From Sclerurus mexicanus (lineage: Eukaryota > Chordata > Aves > Passeriformes > Furnariidae): DNA of 64,000 nt. The position numbers and the translations under genes were made by a program. Location of the stretch: NCBI GenBank assembly GCA_013396755.1, contig VWZF01005257.1, forward strand, positions 306,483-370,482, written 5' to 3'. Below, one piece after another: positions 22,485 through 36,822 of this stretch (position 1 is the first letter of the stretch; each line of letters begins with the position of its first letter). Below the pieces are notes generated by a model that was given only the letters and a program-made list of their open reading frames with translations, ran no database searches and was not told where the DNA came from.

Positions 22485-22620
22485 GATTTAAATAAATAAA
22501 ACCCCAAAACCCAAAAACCCAATCCTAAAACAAAACAAAAAAATGAATCAAGCAACCAGACAAACAAAACAAAACCCCCAAAAAAACACCAAAGAAAACA
22601 GACAAACAAACAAACCTAGA
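22485..22620. repeat. A/C-rich low-complexity tract
   Basis: Irregular CCCAAAA, AAACAAAAC and (CAAA)n units. No coding or element signature. Confidence 0.8.
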
Positions 22621-25600
22621 ACTTAAAAAATAATTCAGACACAAGGACTGAAGTTTAGTGATTTGCATAACTGCCTGGATTCTAGACAGTGCTTTAAGAA
22701 ATCATGAAATGAAACAGCTTAACTAACACTGAAATAACTTAGTAAGCATAACTTAAAAGCTCAGGTATTGTGAAATAACTTCACAGAAATTAAAGCAAAG
22801 AAAAAGCACATCAACTGTGGCTTTGGAAGAGAGTGGTTAAAAGATTTGAATGACTGATGCATATGAAAGCAAACATAATATTCAATGTGCTCATATGTTG
22901 AAAAACATAAATATTTGGACGCAGGAGGCAGACATGAAAAAGTGTGAATCCTAAATATTTTGTTCATCTCTCATATATCTGAAAGTTTTCTTTTTCTTAG
23001 TATTTTCCATTTGACTATTACAATTCAACTCACTGAAAAATGAAAAATTAAAACTAATACTCCTTCATAAGAAATAATTTAGTAGCCATATACACATAAT
23101 CAACTTTCAATCAATCTTCAAAACAGGAATGGTAGTGCTCAAGTCAGCCATCAGAGACCTGCCTACAAACAGATGTGTGTACTAGTATCCAGAGAAAAGA
23201 AAAGAAAAGTACCAAAGTTGGCCACAGTTTCCAAGAACATATTAAGATCCCTTCAAATATGTCTAGTTCAATCTTCTGACTAAAATATCTTGGTAAATGA
23301 AAGCCTGTGACAAATATAAGAAAACAAATAAGCATCAGTAAGTGGCTGCACCTGTGGGTTCAAAGAGATTTAATTAAGAGTTTAAAATAATAAAGACCTG
23401 AATCAGGAGCAGAACACTTTCTGTATGGATATGAGTCACTAGCTTTAGTAAGTATGCTTGCTTAGATCCTTGAAGCTGCTTTGGTGCCTATCTGTCTCTG
23501 CAGGATCATTATATAGATGCCCAGCCCCAAAGCAAAACCTCCCAGATTCCCAAGTTCCTGCCTATCAGTTTTTGCAGAGCCATCCAATTGCCACTGGCAG
23601 CTCACAGCTATCAGTCGGGTTGGTCTTCTCACTCAAGCCCAAGTCTCATATACCTAAAGTAAGAATCTTTAACAAGGTAGAAAAATCATAGCATACTAGC
23701 TCTCTTGGTGCACTCGGTCTATTCTTACCCCTCTTGCCTACTAAACCCTTTGGATTCGGGTCATCTATGCAACAGGGCCACCACCCTAAAGAAAGAGGAA
23801 TGGGAGACTGAGCACAAGCAGGAAACAGAGGTATGATTCAAAGAAAGGTTTTGACTCTCAGCTTATGGCCTCCCTAAACAACTGATGCATCCTGACTGCT
23901 GACCTCCAAGGCAGATTGCTGCCATCTATCCAAAGTGTCTCTTCCTAGAGAGAAAGAGTTCCCCTCCCTGCCTGATGGTGAGGTATGACAAGCTGAGGTT
24001 GATAGTCCCTTGGTCCCAGCTGAAAGCACTTTTCCCCTCTGCCTTCATCTTTTTCCCTATTACTTTACTCATTGGTCACTCAAGTTCTTCATGTTACCAC
24101 AGTATCTTATGTATCCAACATTTCCTGCAAGTGCAAAGCAGACAATATGCCTGATGAAGGTCTGAAAATTCTGCAGGATAGCACAATTATGAGAATTTAG
24201 ACACTACCAGAATTTGAGCCATTTAGGTTATTAAATTTCATCAATTACCTTGACTTTGAACTGTATGGTACTTACGATACTACAGACTACATTGATCTTT
24301 TACAGCAGGTTGTTGTTTGTTTGTTTGTTTAAATATTACTTATATTCCAATAGACAGATATATGATGAGAGTTTATAAAGCAAAGTGGTGTGCTTACTAA
24401 GGCTCTGAAATTTCCATAGCTTTCAATTGCCCCTTGAGCCACCAGGAAAGGGTGAGGATTGAAGAAAAGGGCATTGCAATCACATAACACCTGTGAATGG
24501 CACTGATGCAGTTCCACTGCATCACTAATATATTTGGGAACAATAGAAAAGTTGCAGTAATCAAGCATCCAAGCAACGAATCATTTCAAGGAAAAGGAAC
24601 ACAAAATGACAGCTCAACAGGGTAAAAAGGAAGAAATTAGAAAATAAGTGAATTGAGATTAAAGTGTTTTGGTGAAAGTGTCATCTACTGGAAAGTTGGG
24701 GTAACTGCAGCTCCTAAAAAACATTTTTCAACTTACTCATGTGTCAGCAGACAGACCTGAAGTTCACTTTTTGCACTTGGTCATATAATTGTACTCCTTT
24801 GATCACTGGACCTGGTGTTGGTATTATGAGTGATGGAGTAAAAAGATACCTGCTTTGGTAGGATATTTGAAATCATTAACTGCCATCTGCTCCCAAGAGT
24901 TCAGGAATATTCATGTCTAACAAGGAAAGGGGATAAAGAAGAAAAAAACTGGATGCCATAGGTTAACTCAAACAAACACATCTGTTAGGAATCTACAACT
25001 GACATTTAGAAGCTGCATATTAGAAGGGCTACAGCCTGGCAAACATGAACTCTGTCACAGAACACACCCAGAGTTTCTTAAAATTCTTAAATTAATTTGC
25101 AATGAAGTTGCCTTTCATTAAAGAGCCTGAAAGCACTGGCAGCTACTCTGCTAAGTGTAAGCAAGCATTACAACACCATACTTACAGATGAATTAGGACG
25201 TAGAAATGCTTCAAATGGAATTTTAAACGAGAACTCCATGTCTTTTAAGAAGTACATGGCAACTTTGTCTTTCTAGAAGCTGAAGGAAATTAGTAGCATT
25301 AAATAATTACAGGTGGTTTCTGACACAATGAAACCACCAGTCTTCATACAAAGAAACCAAAAACTCCTTCAAGGCAGCTCCCATTCAGGCTGGACCCTAG
25401 GACTCACTTTGAGTTCTGATGGACTACTTGCTCTCCTGTCTCTTAGATTTTTACTAGATTTCCATTAATTGTGTAAGCCACTTTTTCCTTCATTTATTAT
25501 GAGGTTTTTTCGATATCCACAGTGCTGACAAGAAACATGCACACCTATAATGTTGCACTATATGCAGGAGGCAAAAAGGTCAAACAATTATAGGATATGA

Positions 25601-26959
25601 ACGTCATAACAGCAAGCAACATTATTTGTGCTTAAGGCATATTGGCATCATATTTAGAGCAGAACCTAGACTCGAGTCATACTGTAGGCCTTACTTCTGT
25701 ACTTCACCTTTGCTCTGTAGCTCTTCCGTAGCTTTTTTTGTTTTTTGAATAGGCTGGTTTTTTTCATGTAACCTTAATAACAGTAGCAACAGTGACTGGG
25801 TTAATTTATTAGATTAAAGCCATAAACATTACATAAAGTTCAATTAGTATGTTTCAATGAAAAGAAAAATTTGATTTGTCTACCAAAAAACCCAAAACAA
25901 AACTGAAACCCTAACCCGTTTTCACAAACTGAAGTAGAATTTATAGCTGAGTAATTTGCCAGGTAACCTATGCTAAGTACTGTAAGTTCACTTTCCAATG
26001 AGCTTGTTCCCAACTATATTTAAAAACGGAAGTGGATAAGCTAGCACTACTGTAAATTCAAACCTCAGCTCACTAAGCTGTAACTTTCCCACACAAAGAA
26101 ACCTATAAATCACCCAGCCTGTGATTATAACCCACCAGTCTAGCTGCCCCAGCAATGGAATAGATACCATGGATCTTTTATCAGGCAACATTAATTGGAA
26201 AAGACTCAGCCTGAGCAGTGGGAGTTGAATGAATAAACAAGGAGGGACATTTACTGTATTGTATCACAGAAGGTTTGAGACTTTCTAGAAGAAAGCAGAA
26301 GAAGTTGGCTCCTACTCTGTTCTTTAAAGTCTCAACTTTTAATGAAGCTTGCTTTTTGTTTAAAAATATCTGTTTTCTCCTCTAATTTTTTTTTTTTTTG
26401 CAGATGTTTATTTAGAATTTTCTTATATAGGGGTAGAGCTCAACATCTTGAGGCATGGGTCTAAAACACAGATCTCCATCCCAGCACAAAAGTAAGTCTC
26501 AAGTACTATTATTTGCAATATAAAGAGCTCTTGTTTTCAGCTGGGAACTAACTAATGTTAAAAATAGAGGTGAGGAAATATTTTTGTTCTGACAAACTGA
26601 GTTCAATACCTGAATGATGTTACTTTTTCAAAATTTCTAAAATTTTCCATGCATTGTTTATTTTTAACTTAAAAATATGTAATTATGATCTGTCTTTAAA
26701 TAGTTGGGAGTAGATGATATATAAGTTAAAACTAACAGGGACAGTCATAAAATTCTTAAGTACTTTCAGATCTCCTCTGTAGATATATGACACATACACA
26801 ACCTGGTACATACAGAAGATAGTAATATGTAAGAATAAGGAAGGCACCAAGTATCAGAAATGCAAGCCTCAGTTTTTATTGTTTTCTTGAACATATACAG
26901 GTGCACAATTTCTTCAATGAGAAATAGCATAGTAATTCACCTGTAGGCTCCAGCATCAC

Positions 26960-27085
26960 CATTTTGGTTGTTTTGTTGTTGTTGGTTGTTGTTGTTATTG
27001 GTTTTGTGGGTTTTTTCGTTTACTTTTTTTTTTTAAGGAAAGAAAAAAAGACATTTCAACTCATTTGCATTTTTTTTTTTTTTTC
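26960..27085. repeat. T/G-rich low-complexity tract
   Basis: TTGTTG and GTTTT units, followed by T and A runs including a T17-like run near 27070. Confidence 0.8.
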
Positions 27086-30000
27086 TAACAACTGGTAGTT
27101 TCTCTGCTCATTCAGGAATAATTAGACAGCAGGTTTGGGCAGACAAAACAACACATTTGCTGGAACACCAATCAATGACATTGCTCTAATAGTATTTGCC
27201 TCAGCTTTCGGAGTCTTTCCAACAGTAGGGGATTAGCAATTGATTTCAGTGAAATATAGAGCTCTGTTTTCAGCAGTATAAATACAGCACAAGACACAGA
27301 ATGAAAAGTGTCAGAGGAGTAGGGAGCTGGAAGTGCTGATTTAGATGGAGACAGGCAGTAGCAAAAGATAAAGCAATAGCTATTGTTAGCCCATGATGGA
27401 AATATTTTTACATATTTGTTTTAAATGTAGCATAGGCTCCACTCCACTTCTGATTGCTCATCCAATTCAAACTCTGCCCCTGCAACAGATTTGTACCTCT
27501 GGTTCATTACTTTGTCATAAGGGACAGACAGGTCAACTCAACCACTAATGGCAGTGTATGAAAGGAGGACATGAACACAGCTGATGTCTTTCAATATAAA
27601 GCAATAAACACTTCCAGCTTTTGTATAAGCATGGCATACAAACATAACCTTAGAACGATGCAGCAAATACTTCCAAATCTTTTACAAAACCAGCCATACA
27701 GACACAGTTATAAATGCCAACACATTTCTTTGAAGGCGCTTCTCTCTCTTCACTAGAAGTTCCTGAGTCAGTGGGCTTTCTTTTATTTCCATAAACATTC
27801 TTAACTTGCTTTGAGATCTCTGCTTTTTGGCAAGATCCTTGATGTGTCATTTAACACTTTAACATATAGTGGACACTATCAGATTTTTAACACAATCATT
27901 TAATAATATTTTATCTTTTCTGCCATAGTTTCTGATACACACATCCATTTATATTTAAAAAGTTTTACTAAGCAAAATACCCATTAACATGTTCTATAAA
28001 AGCTATATAGGTGCTACCATCTTCAAAATGGAAAGATATCAGAAACTGCCTTATCTTGTTTTAGATTCCATATACAGTTTTTATTCAGTAAACCATAATA
28101 CACACAGAGAAGGTGTTTTGGCAAAACATTGTGTAGTTATTCTTGATTCAGCATGAATTTATATTATCAAAGGACATTACAGAGTTCAAAAGAAGATAGC
28201 TGTTTTGGTTGTTTGTTTACAGTTTTTTTAGCAGAATGCAGTATATAATGTTTTTATGCTCACCAGACTGAATTTTAAGTAAGTTAATTAACTAAGTTAA
28301 GACAAGTGTAAAATGTTAGTTACAGCTCATCATGCTTTGGTTATTTTTCCTGAAAAGTGGCACAGACAACTTGTTTTCAAAACTCTTAATGAAATTCATT
28401 CACACATTGAAAAAATAGCATTGAACTGAATATGCATCCTTTTATATCAAGACGACCAGTAATACAGAAATTATTGACTATGTACTGTTTCCCACTACAC
28501 ATCGTCAACTTCTCCTAATGCATGTGAATGAAAATGTCATGATTTTTCAAGAATTTTTCATATTATTTTCAGTAGAAAATCCAGAGATTTTGCTTTCAGT
28601 TTTCAGTTGTTTAAATACAGTCCTAATCACACAAACTTTCTACATTTCAGCTGATAGACAGAAATAAAATCCATGTCATATCTTCTTGGCACTTTACTGT
28701 CAGAACTTCATTAATGCAGTAAAAAAGGTAGTGGAATAACAACTTAATTGCATCATGAAAATAAGCAGGGAGACATCTACACACCCAGATATCACATACT
28801 TCAAGCAGCACTTTCCAGTTTTTCTAGTCAGCTTTTAAATATGACTGTATTTTAAGGATGTACTGAAACGCTTTGGGCTAGTTAGCTACCTACAAGCATG
28901 GATTCTGCATGCTGAAGTTACAGTAGCCATAACCTTGATTTGCTACATTTTAAACTAAACCAGCTGCCTTCAGTAATATCTTGGTATAATCCTATGCTCA
29001 ATTATGTTTTAAATCTTTTAACATAGTTTCTCAGTTTCTGTTCAAAGAAACTGAATATTCACAAGATCTATTGCAAATAATTTTGCTACACTTAGAAATC
29101 AATAAGAATATCAAGTCTATTCTTTGCTGGTTTCAAACACCACACATTAGAGAGTGCCATCCTAACATCCCATACAATAATCTGAAATGAGTTCTTTTTC
29201 ATAAGCACACATCCAGCTGAGCAATAATTACAGTAAAATGTGCTGTCATCTTTCCAAAGAATAGTAATTAAGGATATGAGCCTGGATGTCTTGTGTGCTT
29301 ATGGAAACATTTTTTCTTTCCAGCTAATGATCATCCAAATAGTAAATCATTAAAAGGAAAATGGCAAAGAGTGTGGGTAGTGATTGTCATCAGCCTTGTG
29401 CACAGCTCCAAACTCTGTCATATTCCTTTGGCATCATGATGCTTTTTCTTCCAAAGTTCAAATTCTTCATGCATCTTTGGAGGAGAAAACAAGTACAGGT
29501 AATTCATCTAGTTATTTTTTTATTGGTAACACTTCAAGAAAAATCTCCCATGCTTACCTACCCTTTACTGACCTGGGAAAACATCTTTATATTAGACAAA
29601 CTGCCCCTATTATGTGGGGCAAAAAGAGTCAAAATCATCTCATACAAAAAGTAGCAGTGAATCTTTGCCATAATAATTTAAAGCAAAACCTAAGAGCACA
29701 GGCATGCACCTCTCTGAAGCTAACTTAAAATGAACACCAGCTTCCATTTTTCTAGTCAGACCAATTTTTACTACTCACATACTAGCGCAAACTGATTGCG
29801 AGGATGAATGGAAAAACCCTTCTGGGATGAATCACTGCTCCATTTTACTGGAAACAGAACTCATTCCTATTGTGTACACAGGTAAAAAGTACCTAGTGAA
29901 CAAGAATCTGGAGCTGGTTTTGGTTTAATGTCTCAACATGAAATAAATATTTAACAAAGTGATTATTAATGACTCTTGGTAATATTTTATTATTTTCCAG

Positions 30001-33000
30001 TTAAAATTATGAAGCACAACTAGTACCTTCCTTAGAGTTTTTTTGAGTCACACACACCAATCTGTTATATGACCAATGCACCAGTAACCATAACATTTTC
30101 TTGGGACTTAGGAGAACCAGCCTCCAGAGATACAGGAAAAGCTACTTCAAACCTAACAGTGTAGGTGTGACTTTAACACTTTATCTCCCAAATCATATGT
30201 GATCTAATCCTAAAGCCCTTTCGGAAAAGTTTTCTCCTCTTCACCATTTAGATGGAAAATTGTAGTGTTAATTAAATAAGCACCTCTTTCTTTTTTTTTC
30301 TCTCTCTCTCTCTAATCTCAAGTACATCGCACTTCTGTGAATTTCCCACTCAGTGAGTGAGCATGTTCCAATGAAAACCATTTTTCTCATCTACTGCTAA
30401 TTTTCAACTTGTTCAGAAAAATAATTTTTAGAACATAGGAGACATCAGCACAGAGAGAAAACTCGATAAAAATTGTGAAGATGACAGCAAAGCAGGACAG
30501 AGAGATTATTATTTAATTAAAAAATGCTTCCATCTTTTCCAAATTTTTTTTTTTTTTTAACAAGTAAATGTCATCAAATCTATTCAAAATTATTCCCTTC
30601 CTCCAAGCAGTAATACATTTCAGGTTTTGCATTTCTTAACCAATATACTGCATACAAACCACAGGCATGTTAAGACACAAAGCAACACATTACATTTCGT
30701 CAACCTCACTGTGATGAAGCAGATTCGTATATATTCCTGCAGTATGTTATTGCCCAGATTGAAGAAATTCCCAGAGTGTGATGGCTGCTATTAATGCTCA
30801 GGATATCAAAAAATTTTCAAACTGATAACCCTCCACAGCAATATAATATAAACAAAACCCCAGTAAAATACAATAAAAGATAGAACACAAGATTAGAACA
30901 ATAATGTGTTAGGACATTATGCAAGGTTTACAAACACCTTAGTTACAATCTGCATTAAGCACTACAAGCAAGTTAATAACACACAGCTCATGGTTTAATC
31001 CCAACACAATAACCAGAGATATATATTTTTTTCAGATGTTTGATGTTTGACATACAAAACTGTAATTATAGGGGTATTACCATTCAGCTGTGCGTAAGTA
31101 ATGGAAAACACATTATAAAAGCCTCATGCGCAGAAAGAACAGGCCTAGCAGCACCCCAAGCAGCATGTCTATCTAACATTTGTCATTTACCATGGTCAAC
31201 AAATCACTGTTGCAGAACAGGTTACACATTTGTACTGAAATTCCACTGCTTTCATTATGACATCAAAGTGCTTCCAATCTAGGAAAACATCAGGGCTCAT
31301 GTGGATCCCAGACCTGGTTTGCCATCATGACAGTATTTTTCTTTAAGAGTTTTTTGGGTTTTTTTTTGTGTGTTTGTTTTTTTTAATGGACAAATACATA
31401 TATGTATAAATGGATTATTATACTAGGATACATATGCACTTTTCCAGCCTTTTCTAATATTTAATGTATCTTGTTGCCAGTGTTTTCCATTTTGTGTTAA
31501 AAATTCCAACAGATTTTCCACATTAAAAAATGGAAGTTTATTAGATCTTTTAAATAAATAAATCCAATACATGCTTTAAAGTCTGCCTACCAAAATCTAT
31601 TCTTCCTGTGACTTTCCCCACACACATTCAATTAGTATTTATGATTTAGGAAAAACTATGACAAAGTTATGAACTGTACTTATTTGAGTCTAAGTCATTT
31701 ATACTTTATTTATATATTAAGTCATTTATAATCTGCTGAAAATTAGATAATTCTTTCCCACACTTCAATGTTTATTTAAACAAATTTATCTTGCTTATAT
31801 ATAAATCCTGGTGTATATTATGAAAAATCTGTATTTAAATCTGTATCCTGCTACTGTACTGACCTTTCAAAAGTATCTGTTCTGACAATCCATCAGTATG
31901 ATATAAAATTTACAGAACTTTGGCTATATATATATGTTAAATGCTTAACTTTATGAAACAGCTGACACTCATTTCAAAAAATATATACAGAAATTCTTGG
32001 AGCAAAAAAAGTAGGTAAAAATGACACAACATAACAGAAAAATTGCATTATTCCTTATTAGACATATTATTAACTTGAGTGACTTTTCCTCAAGAAAAGA
32101 GAATTTTAAATAGATTAAGTGGTTAATTAAAAACAAATTAAAAAAAAAAAAACAAAAAAACAAATGCATAAAGTTAGAGTAGTCAGATGCTTCAGGAAAA
32201 AAAAAGGTTGTTTGGTTAGGAAAAAGCATCATCCTTGACATTTTGAAACCCTGCTTGGAATGGCACAGCAGAGTAATTTTCAAGCAAATACACCATTTTC
32301 AGTGCATTACCAATCTATAGAAAGGTATTATTTTGGATTGCTCAAAAGACAGCGCAAGTGGGTAATCAAAGCATTTCAGAAAACTTGTTCATAAAAATCA
32401 CACAACAGTTTGCAGGTGATAATTTAGCTCTTCAACTAACATTACAACTTTAACTTAAGCTTAACTTAAGCACAGAATCCATGCAACTATTTTAGACCTG
32501 AATCAAACCTGTGGTTCATTGTAGCAATGTGGTCTCTCTTTTGAGTAATAGGGCTTCTTAACTGACAGTCATCTTTCTCTCAAATATATATGTTAGAATT
32601 TTAAAATATGTTGACCAATTATTTTCAAACATAAAGCATTAAAAGCCACTTCTGTGTTTTATTGGTCAATTGTAACTAATGAGTCACAAAGCACATTCTG
32701 ACTGATGGGGATCATAAATATGTTAGAACATTTGCCAAGAAAAAATATTAAAGGAAAAGACTTGAAAACATTAATTCAAAGAGGGAAAAAAGCACAGAAA
32801 AAAAATATTTCTAAATATACAATTATATTTCAGCAGCCTTAAACTAAGAGGACTGGACTATGCTCTTAGTTATTAAGATCCCACATTAACACATAGATTC
32901 AGAGACTTGGTATTTACTAATATTACCATATTGACAGAGAGCAACTGCTGGAAGATTAAGACTTGAAATCGCAATTAAATTCCATGGTCTATTCTCATAA

Positions 33001-35748
33001 GCAATTGTCCAGAGCTGTTTTAATTTTTGTTTAAAAATGCAAAGTGCTAACTACAGAGATGTTATTTTAATTTGGTTTTAATTTATAAAACAGACCACCC
33101 ATGGCACTCTAATCTATTTTTCACGGGAAAAAAAAAATCTATATTTTCTCTATTAACCTCCCCAGAAATTGAATCATACGCTGTTTAAAAACTGAATTAT
33201 ACAAAAGACTGACAGTTATAATAATTTTCTTTTTTTTGTCATGATTTTTTTCTGGTGTCCCAGAAGGCTTAAAGAATGAATAATTAAACAGTTCTTTAAT
33301 ATTGCCCTTGTGTAAATATATTAAACTCAATAAAAATGGATATTAATTTAAATAAATATATTATCATTGTTACCTGTTTGATCAAGCACACCTGTGATCT
33401 AGGTGTGAAATTTTATTTTATTAATGATGAGTTTATTTTGAAGTTTTAAATTTTGTCTCTCCTTAAGATTTTCACTTTTAGAGACAATTCAATTGTTTCT
33501 GTGCTTACACTGTCCACATAAAAAGACATTTCATTGCAACTGTGTAGATAAATGGGGTCTATAAAATTAGATTATTTACCATTATGCAGCAAGTTACTCT
33601 AAAACAGCATTAACACCATAACCTGATTGCCAATGGAATACAAAAGCAATGAAAGCAAACTAAGTTAGTTTCAAATTCTAACAGTTGTGTTTTAGAGAGT
33701 TGAAAAGGAGGTTATTTTGCTTTAAACAATCTGTGGATCAACTTCTGTTTAAGTTATGTATTACCTTAGTCATTCATTTTCAGAGACCATGGCTCAAACA
33801 TTTTAATGAACCACAGTTTACCAGACCTCAACTACGGTGCTGCGGGACCAAGTTAATACAATTTTTTTTTCTGGGAGACCTGAGTTGTGGCATAGCCCAA
33901 ACAGCACCATATAAAAATGGAACATTTCAGCTCATTGCAGACACTAGATACAGATATTAGAAATTACATTAGCTACGAGTCTTAGTCCTAAGCTTTAATG
34001 AATCCAGGCAAATTAACTTTTAATTTATGATGTTTAAGGGTTGCATACTACAAGAGAGAGTTTTCTGAATCATCATTTTCCCTGTTCCATTTCTGCAAGT
34101 TGAACAGAAATTTAGAGCTTGCACAACTAGAAGTTTGTTAACATATTACCATTGGCAAACAAGCAATTCACAAAATAAAATTACCTTGCCAAAAGTAATA
34201 AACTGCATTGGTAGAAAGGTTTGAAAAATCCATAGAAATCTTATAGTTCTACTCAAGCATAAACTATTAGGACTAATTGCGAATTATTCTTATGAATATT
34301 ACAGAAGCACTGGTCATGTCTAAAACAAGCAAAATGAGATATTTTCATTATGAGAGCTACCCATGCAGATACCCATGACCCAGCTTCATGGGACTCAGTA
34401 GTTTGTTTCTATTGTAATTTGTTTATATTTATGTTAACAAATAAAGGGAAGGAGATTGGGGTCTCCATCAATACTCTTTGGCTAGATGAGAATCAAACTG
34501 CCATTATGGCAGTCTGGAAAAACAAAGAACATTAGCTCTTCTCAGTTAAAAAAGTTTTTCCAAGAAAACAAACTTATCAACCTCTCTTTGACAGTAACCA
34601 TTGTGTTTTCCACAGACATTGTGCCATTGCATTAAAATTACTCACTGCTAGATCACATCACCTGCTTTCTCTAGATTTCACTCAAAACTATAAAAATAGG
34701 AGACAAGGAGGAAAAGACTGAAAAAAAATCACTGCTTTTTCAATCTGAAAAATATATGCTCTACACACATAGTCTAATTAACTAAGACATCAATTGCTAA
34801 TTCAAAGATTAACCATATGAACAACAAGGGCAGCAGATAAGCTTGTATCTACGATAATCATGGAAATTAACAATTAGCTAGGGAGAAAGAAGTAGTTTCC
34901 AAGACCATGTTTATCATCTGAGGTCAAGACAAAACTAATCACCAAATGCTTATCTGTAAGTCCGTCACTGAAAGGAAGCCTTAAATCCTTCATTAACTGT
35001 AGCAAAAAATTCAGAAGGGGCAAATCTAAAATTTTCCAGTTTCCTAAATACAGGAGTGAAATGAGGCAACTCCCAAGTGGAAGGCCCAAAGACAAGAGGT
35101 TTTTCTATACTGCATACAAATCTGTTAAATCTCAAATCCGTAATTTACCTGGAAAAAGTTTACATCTTATTTTAACAATAAAATAGCCTATTAATTTCAA
35201 CTCAGCCAGTCAAAATTAATGAGCAAACCCATGTTAGATACAGAATACTGAGCATGTTGGGCCACTAAGGAAACAATATCATATGAAACAACCTGAGAGG
35301 TCACACAGTAGCCTGAATGAAGATTTTAAACTACAGACTGTTTCATAATTGTCTGATTTTTCTGTATATTTGTCCCTGCTAATATATAGGGAATGAAAGA
35401 AAGGATAATAATAAGAAAAAAACCAACAACCCCAAAAAAACCACTTGGAAAAGAGCAGGGGAAACTGACATGGTAAAAGAGTTGGAGGGCAAAATACAAA
35501 AGGAGACAATGAAAATTAGAGGAATGTCAAACAGAAGGTAAACAAACCAGAACAAGTTGTTAGGTACAACAGGCAAGTGACCAGCTGCTTGAAGAAAGTG
35601 GTCTTTTCAGTTGCGAGGAATGGCCAGGGCTGTTGCGACTTGTCAGGACACATCTCTGGCCACTGCAGTTTAAAGATGCCTTTGTTTTTTCTGTCAAGCT
35701 ACTAGGAACATTATATATATATATATTTGGTACTGCCTCCTCTGTTTC

Positions 35749-35772
35749 TACAAGGTTATATATAACCTTGTA
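35749..35772. repeat. perfect 24-nt palindrome
   Basis: tacaaggttata followed directly by its exact reverse complement, 25 nt after a (TA)n tract. A further partial copy (aaccttgt) follows at once. Confidence 0.9.
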
Positions 35773-36751
35773 ACCTTGTTCTCTTCTAACCTGGGAAAAG
35801 TGCTTCCAAAATAAATTATTTCAGACATTTGGAACTTTCATTTGAGCTTCTCTTGCAACAGTTTTTAAATCTATCCACCTCATAAAGCTCTTAGATTCTC
35901 ATACAGAAAATTATACTAAAAAAATTGCAATTGCTGGATGGATTAGTCTAAAATTCCTTTAGTTATCTTCTCTACACATGAAACAAATTTTTCTCCTAAA
36001 ATGCAAGTCTGAAAATCCTGTCCCTTTCTATAATGTAATTCATGTTTCTCTTACTTATTTGCATTAGTAGTCATGCACAAATGAAAAGGATTCCTGAGTC
36101 TGGACTCAGACTTCTCACATTATGTGTTTTTAAATGCACATGCAGAACTGTAAAACAGAATTTATCTACAAACGTATGACCTACTGAGTTATTCTATCAC
36201 TCTGACAGTGATTCCCCACAGTTATACTCTGAGACACGCATCCTTCCCACTCTTACCTAGTTATAACCCATGCAAGATGCATTTTGCCTAACATGACAAG
36301 GATTCAGATCTTTCTTCTTCCCTTTTAATTGTCTCCCAGAAAGGAAATGTTAAGGGAATTATAAACAACATGACTGCACTACTAAAAGAGGGATCTTGGG
36401 CTATCAACCCACTGTTCCTTCATTCTTGAGTAAGGACTTGGCCAAATGACCTTTGTTTTCTGGAGGGAGAAAGCAAAGGGCAAAAAAAAAACCTAAGTCA
36501 GCATAGCAAGCTTGTCATGAAATACCATTAAAAAGTTTTTCACTCTGCTGGTGCCTCCAAACCCTTTGCTCTCTCACACTCTGGCACAACGTTCTGTCAA
36601 AAGGAGTTGTATTCGCCTGGATCAGTTCATTAGTCCACTCACAGCACTGCTTTTCCAACAACTTGCCTGGCCATAATTTGAAGGATGGCATAGAAAGGCA
36701 TGAGGATAGAAACCTCTTAAGCCAGCACTATCATTAAAGTTGCAGTATAAT

Positions 36752-36822
36752 GAAGTTATGGCCTAAGTAACTTGCCTAAAACTGCACTCCATGGAAGATG
36801 GCCAGAAACTGAACTTAATGCT
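36752..36822 (+). mobile_element. possible ancient MIR-core SINE remnant
   Basis: 'cctaagtaacttgcctaaaa' followed by 'gatggccagaaactgaa' loosely resembles the MIR/CORE-SINE core (aagTaacTTGCCcaaggTCacacag). It is very diverged; the match is by eye only. Confidence 0.25.
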
